Source: Odiellus spinosus (lineage: Eukaryota; Arthropoda; Arachnida; Opiliones; Phalangiidae). Taken from it: a stretch of 64,000 nucleotides of DNA. Within the stretch, counting starts at the first letter, position 1; each line of letters opens with the position of its first letter. The notes under the pieces were generated by a model, which saw nothing but the letters and a program-made list of their open reading frames with translations, was not told the DNA's origin and did not search any database. The stretch covers positions 12,580,183 to 12,644,182 of the forward strand of contig OY987238.1 of the NCBI GenBank assembly GCA_963920705.1, written 5' to 3'. The position numbers and the translations under genes were made by a program. Shown here in pieces: positions 60,024-64,000 of the stretch.

Positions 60024-62680
60024 AGCAGTTAAATTTTGAAGTCATATTTATTTTGGTACGAGTTTATCCAAACGGAATAATTCGTCCATGACTGATCATT
60101 TTGAATAAGTTACTCCTTAGTATTTATAAAGAGGTTTCTCATTCGATAGACCTTGAACTCCGTCAAATCTGAAACTTTTGAAAGACCTTTACAATTTCGG
60201 AGAAGGTATTGAAAGGTTAATATTGGAGAGGTTGATCTCCGGGGAAATCGGAACTTTCATCCCCCTGGAAAAGCGGCTTGTAATGTAACATATCGAATGG
60301 TTCTCGTCTCTTTTCAAAATCCATCAATATTTCGTGGTCCATCACTTATACCGGCTTCCTTATATTTATATTTCATATTTGCTTTGTAAAATATAAACTT
60401 TTATATATTTTATATCGACTTGGGAAAAGTAATGTACATGTTCATGATGAGACATATATGCGGGCTAAGCTTAACCGTGGGGAAAGTAAAATCCTGTCAG
60501 TCAACCTTCTTACAACGCAAAACATGTACACACTAGCTTACTTTGAAGCGTTGCGTTGCGTCGCGTCGCGCTTGTCGCGAGCTGCTCAAAGTTTTTAATT
60601 TCGCACGTGCGACACGCGACGCTTCTTCACGAATTTTAACCTAAATTGAGATCTTGACGCTAAAATGTAGTAATTTAGTCGCTGTTCCTTTCGATTTGAA
60701 TTAAATATATAATTATTATATTTCATTCTACACGGATTTTGAGAAACCATTTGAAAAATAAACGCGTAATTAGTTTTTAATGAACCCTAAATATCTCCGG
60801 ATAATTCTTATTTATTTGAATTATATATATTGTTTGTTATATTATTGCAAAGTTTCTTTAACTTCGTGTTACTGGTGTTCACCGAGTAACAAAATAAATC
60901 TTGAAACTTCAGACAAAAATAAAGGATCCTTCATTCCGTGTTTTTTGTACAATCTATGAAAGAAATGGCACGCTATGCGAAGTCCAAACCAACTTAAGAT
61001 TGCATCAATTTCAAATCTATAGTCATTTTTTAGTAACAACCCCCTTCCCCTATTTAGAGGGTGTAGCTATGGTATTTATTGAATCGTCGTCTACGTAGTT
61101 GTAGTAGACGTACTTGGCGTAATAGTCTAAAGATAACGAAAATAGGAAAAGTCTAGTAACGAAGTCTCGCTTAACTCGAAAAACTTTAAAACCCTTTTTT
61201 TCCAACTATTTTCCAAGTTACTTGAAAAGCTTAAATCTATAATTTTCAAAACATAATCTAATCTCACACAAATCTATTTTTCTCTCGAGGCGTTGCTATG
61301 TTTGATGGACATTACCATCTTGTTTACTTTATATATAACGATTTGGTTTCCTAAAGAACAAATCTTATGTGCCTATATAAGAAACATAGTGCGAATAGAG
61401 ATCCAAGTTCTCAGGATATTCTTTGGTGTGTAGATACGTTCCCATACCCCCTTTTGCCTAAGCCTAATCCTAATCTACGGGTTAGATTACGCGGTCTATT
61501 TTTTATTCAATCTCAAATTGAAATCATCAAGCTATAAAGGGAATTGCAATTTTTGACATGAGATACCCAAATTTTGGATGACGCTTTAATAATGAACTTA
61601 AAAATTAAATAACTTGTCCGATTTTGATGTAGTTAGTCCCATTTTGAAGCTTACATTAAGCTCTATTACAATCTATTATTAGTTTGACCAAATATTTTTA
61701 GTTTTATGTTTTTTTTAAATTAATTTCCTGTTATTACGGTTTAGTTAACCTCAAAAAATTAAAAACTGTCTTATTTGTTGGCCGATTTAGGTCTAGTTAG
61801 TCCAGTTTTGAAGCTCTAATTTAGCTCTACTACAATCGGGGGTTAAATTGGCCAAAATAGTTAACGAAAACACTTTAATTATTAATTGTATTTCAATGGA
61901 ATCTACTAGAATCAGTTTTTATTCGGCCAAAAACCTAAATTCTTTATGAGACCTGCACTTGAAATAACTTAGTCCGAGGGTTGCCTCGCATTGTTAAACC
62001 TTCTGAAAATACTATCCGATTCTGAGTAAGCCTGGTATGCGAAACATTCCGGGTATTTTTTGGTATATCAGTTTTTAATAAATAATGTTATAGCATACAC
62101 TGTATGGAGAAGCGGTTGAACGAAAGGGCAGAAAGAAAAAACCTCCCAAAAAAACTCAAAAACAAGCAAAAATTGGATAAGAAATCCCATAAAGTCCATT
62201 CGTGAAAGCATTGTTATTGTGGTAATATTGTTGGTGGAAAATAACTCGGGATGGTACGTCATTTGTTCGAAAGAAGTTTGGTAAACTATTTTTATACCCT
62301 ACGATATTTAATATTAAGTATTAATCCGCCTTAGCTTTCGTTCTATTACAAAACCAACTTCGAAAGTTAATGTATTAAGAAATGGTTCGATTCTCCGGGA
62401 TTTTTTTCCCATTCTATTCCAAATGCGATTTTCCTATCTCGTCAAACGCGCTTTTCTGGTTCGATTTTCAATCCTTATACGGTTGTTATATTTAAAACCT
62501 GTATACGAATATACAAAATAGATATAACATTGAAAGGTCGCCTATGTCATCACTATTTAAACCTATAATGCGATTAAACCATGAGTATGTTCCTCTTTAG
62601 AATGAGAGCTGCAAATAGAGTATAAACAAAAAAATTACGTTATGAAACTAGACACGAATCGATTCGAACCTTGTCAAAAG
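60024..62680. other. Gene-free stretch
   Basis: No gene or clear repeat. A CG-rich inverted cluster (GCGTTGCGTCGCGTCGCGC ... GCGACACGCGACGC) lies at 60550-60622. Confidence 0.35.
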
Positions 62681-62963
62681 CTACGGTCACACTAGCATTT
62701 CTTAATCGATTTGAAACGGTAAATTCAAACCGATATTCAAGTCGCCAGGAATCGTTTTAAGCCTCACCTGTTCACACATTATCTTTATAAATCGATTTAT
62801 CGTTGCTTCATCTATCGGTTGTTAAAACCAGCCGAATCGGTACGAAACTGGTTCCCGAAGCAGTTTCGAGAAATCGAATCAATCGGTTTCCCGTTCACAC
62901 GACTCTAGCCAAATGTTTTGAAACGGTTTAAATCGATTCTAAAGCCTAGTATGAACTTAGCTA
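62681..62963. mobile_element. MITE family B, copy 5
   Basis: Starts AGCTACGGTCACACTAGCAT exactly as the copy in DNase II intron 5 and ends AAGCCTAGTATGAACTTAGC. Nearly full length, 283 bp. Confidence 0.8.
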
Positions 62964-63084
62964 AAATTTAATCACAAGAAATTAAAAAATTCATACGCGT
63001 GACGTCTGTTTTACTTTTCATTTCAATATTCTCCCATTGAATAACGAAAGAAGTCGGCTTTCCTAATGAGAGAAAAACCTTATA

Positions 63085-63420
63085 ATTTGTTCAAAAATGA
63101 AAAATAGGCATAGCTTGATTTTATGGAGATCCTGGATTTCTTCACATTGAAAGGTTATTGACCAATGAGAAAGGCTCCTCGTTAAGGCGAGATCTCCTTA
63201 GACTTTCGATAACATTCGATTAGTTTCTAACCCTTCAATGGTAAAGAAATTCAGGTGTTCTCCATGAATCCAGTTAGCCTACTTTCCTTTTTAAGTTTTA
63301 AATTTATTTATAGTTTAATATTTGTTTATAATTTTTATTTTTACTGTTGGATTTGTATTATTTAAACGATCAGAAATCGATAAAAAAATCACTTGTTGTT
63401 AGGCTATATTCCCCCTTTAA
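63085..63420. mobile_element. Foldback MITE family A, copy 8
   Basis: AAAATAGGCATAGCTTGATT (about 63100) opposes GAATCCAGTTAGCCTACTTT (about 63267). The right end is CCCCCTTTAA with TTAA at 63417-63420. Confidence 0.7.
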
Positions 63421-63914
63421 ACGATAAGGAATGGGATGTTTTCTAGGACTAACCTTTTCCCCATTATTGCCCCGCCCCTTTTTGCTTGTTTACGTTGTAA
63501 TGCTGCATTCCCTGCGAAAGGTATGTAACGCGGCTCGCCCATTGATCCGAACGGATTATGACTCTTTCTCTCTTTATACTTCGTTTCTATCTAGAAAGAG
63601 ATATAAATTCCCATAGAAAAGATTACATTCTGTCGAGGTTTATGTACCTACCAAGCTTGCGAATTAATGAAACCTCTTAGCTCTAATTTGGAAGGAAATA
63701 GTCTTAACTTGCATTGCAGGAAGTATATAGCTATCGGATAACCATTTTCTTCCGCTTCGATTCGTATCTTTTGCAGATATTTAATTATATGTAATCCAAA
63801 AAATATATATTCAGAAAATATAGTTAAAAGTGAGGCTATCACGGCTTTTCATGAACGCCAAATTCGGAAAGATCGTTAAAAAACGATTCAAAATATTTAG
63901 GTATTATAATCGCA
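63421..63914. other. Gene-free stretch with family G fragment
   Basis: At 63855-63900 TTCGGAAAGATCGTT and CGATTCAAAATATTTAG match the start of the repeat at 8388 and 11167. No gene. Confidence 0.4.
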
Positions 63915-64000
63915 AAAGTCTATCACTTATTCCTTAAAAGTAAACAACGCCTCGTAGCTTAATACTATCAGGTCCGGGTAAACGCACTAGCCCATCTCTT
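63915..64000. mobile_element. Family H element, cut by the window end
   Basis: AAAAGTCTATCACTTATTCC and TAGCTTAATACTATCAGG match 12739-12800 in the same orientation. Confidence 0.6.

Overview
This is a eukaryotic, AT-rich nuclear window, most likely from an arthropod. The reasons are spliced genes with mostly short GT-AG introns, a short interstitial run of the arthropod telomere unit (TTAGG), a non-muscle myosin regulatory light chain very close to the insect spaghetti-squash type, and a CUB-LDLa-trypsin protease of a kind common in arthropods. I cannot name the species. All gene models were assembled by hand from reading frames, splice consensus and remembered family alignments; no search was run.

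Layout. A single-exon TPR-SET (SMYD4-like) gene lies on the minus strand at 316-1836. From 1.9 to 13.1 kb there is almost only repeat DNA. A single-exon orphan class A GPCR lies on the minus strand at 13128-14498, and another repeat-rich stretch runs to 22.4 kb. A gene-dense block follows. It holds a lysosomal DNase II (+, 7 exons, 22468-25235), a CUB-LDLa-serine protease (+, 9 exons, 25527-30097), golgin-84 (+, 14 exons, 30841-34616), a small LAPTM-like four-pass membrane protein (-, 6 exons, 35672-36891), the snRNA/snoRNA cap hypermethylase TGS1 (+, 6 exons, about 37235-40241), the myosin regulatory light chain (-, 3 coding exons, 40435-41224) and the ALG6 glucosyltransferase (+, 9 exons, 42476-47372). 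From 47.4 kb to the end I see only tandem repeats, miniature transposons and unassigned AT-rich sequence, plus one weak small ORF at 55068-55364.

Gene arrangement. LAPTM-like/TGS1 and myosin light chain/ALG6 are head-to-head pairs with short shared upstream regions. Golgin-84/LAPTM-like and TGS1/myosin light chain are tail-to-tail; the last pair has only 193 bp between stop codons. The genes are general housekeeping functions (Golgi tethering, N-glycan assembly, snRNA capping, contractility, lysosome) and do not form one pathway.

Most notable points. (1) TGS1 appears to contain a U12-type AT-AC intron (39738-39824) exactly where family alignment demands a splice. If it is retained, an in-frame TGA at the junction removes the last 63 residues of the methyltransferase, so the enzyme that caps spliceosomal snRNAs may depend on the minor spliceosome. 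(2) Several unrelated foldback MITE families share TTAA flanks and AGGG...CCCT ends. (3) Transposons are nested up to three levels deep, with readable target duplications. (4) One foldback element carries two inverted perfect RFX X-boxes. (5) Very regular minisatellites sit inside introns and between genes.
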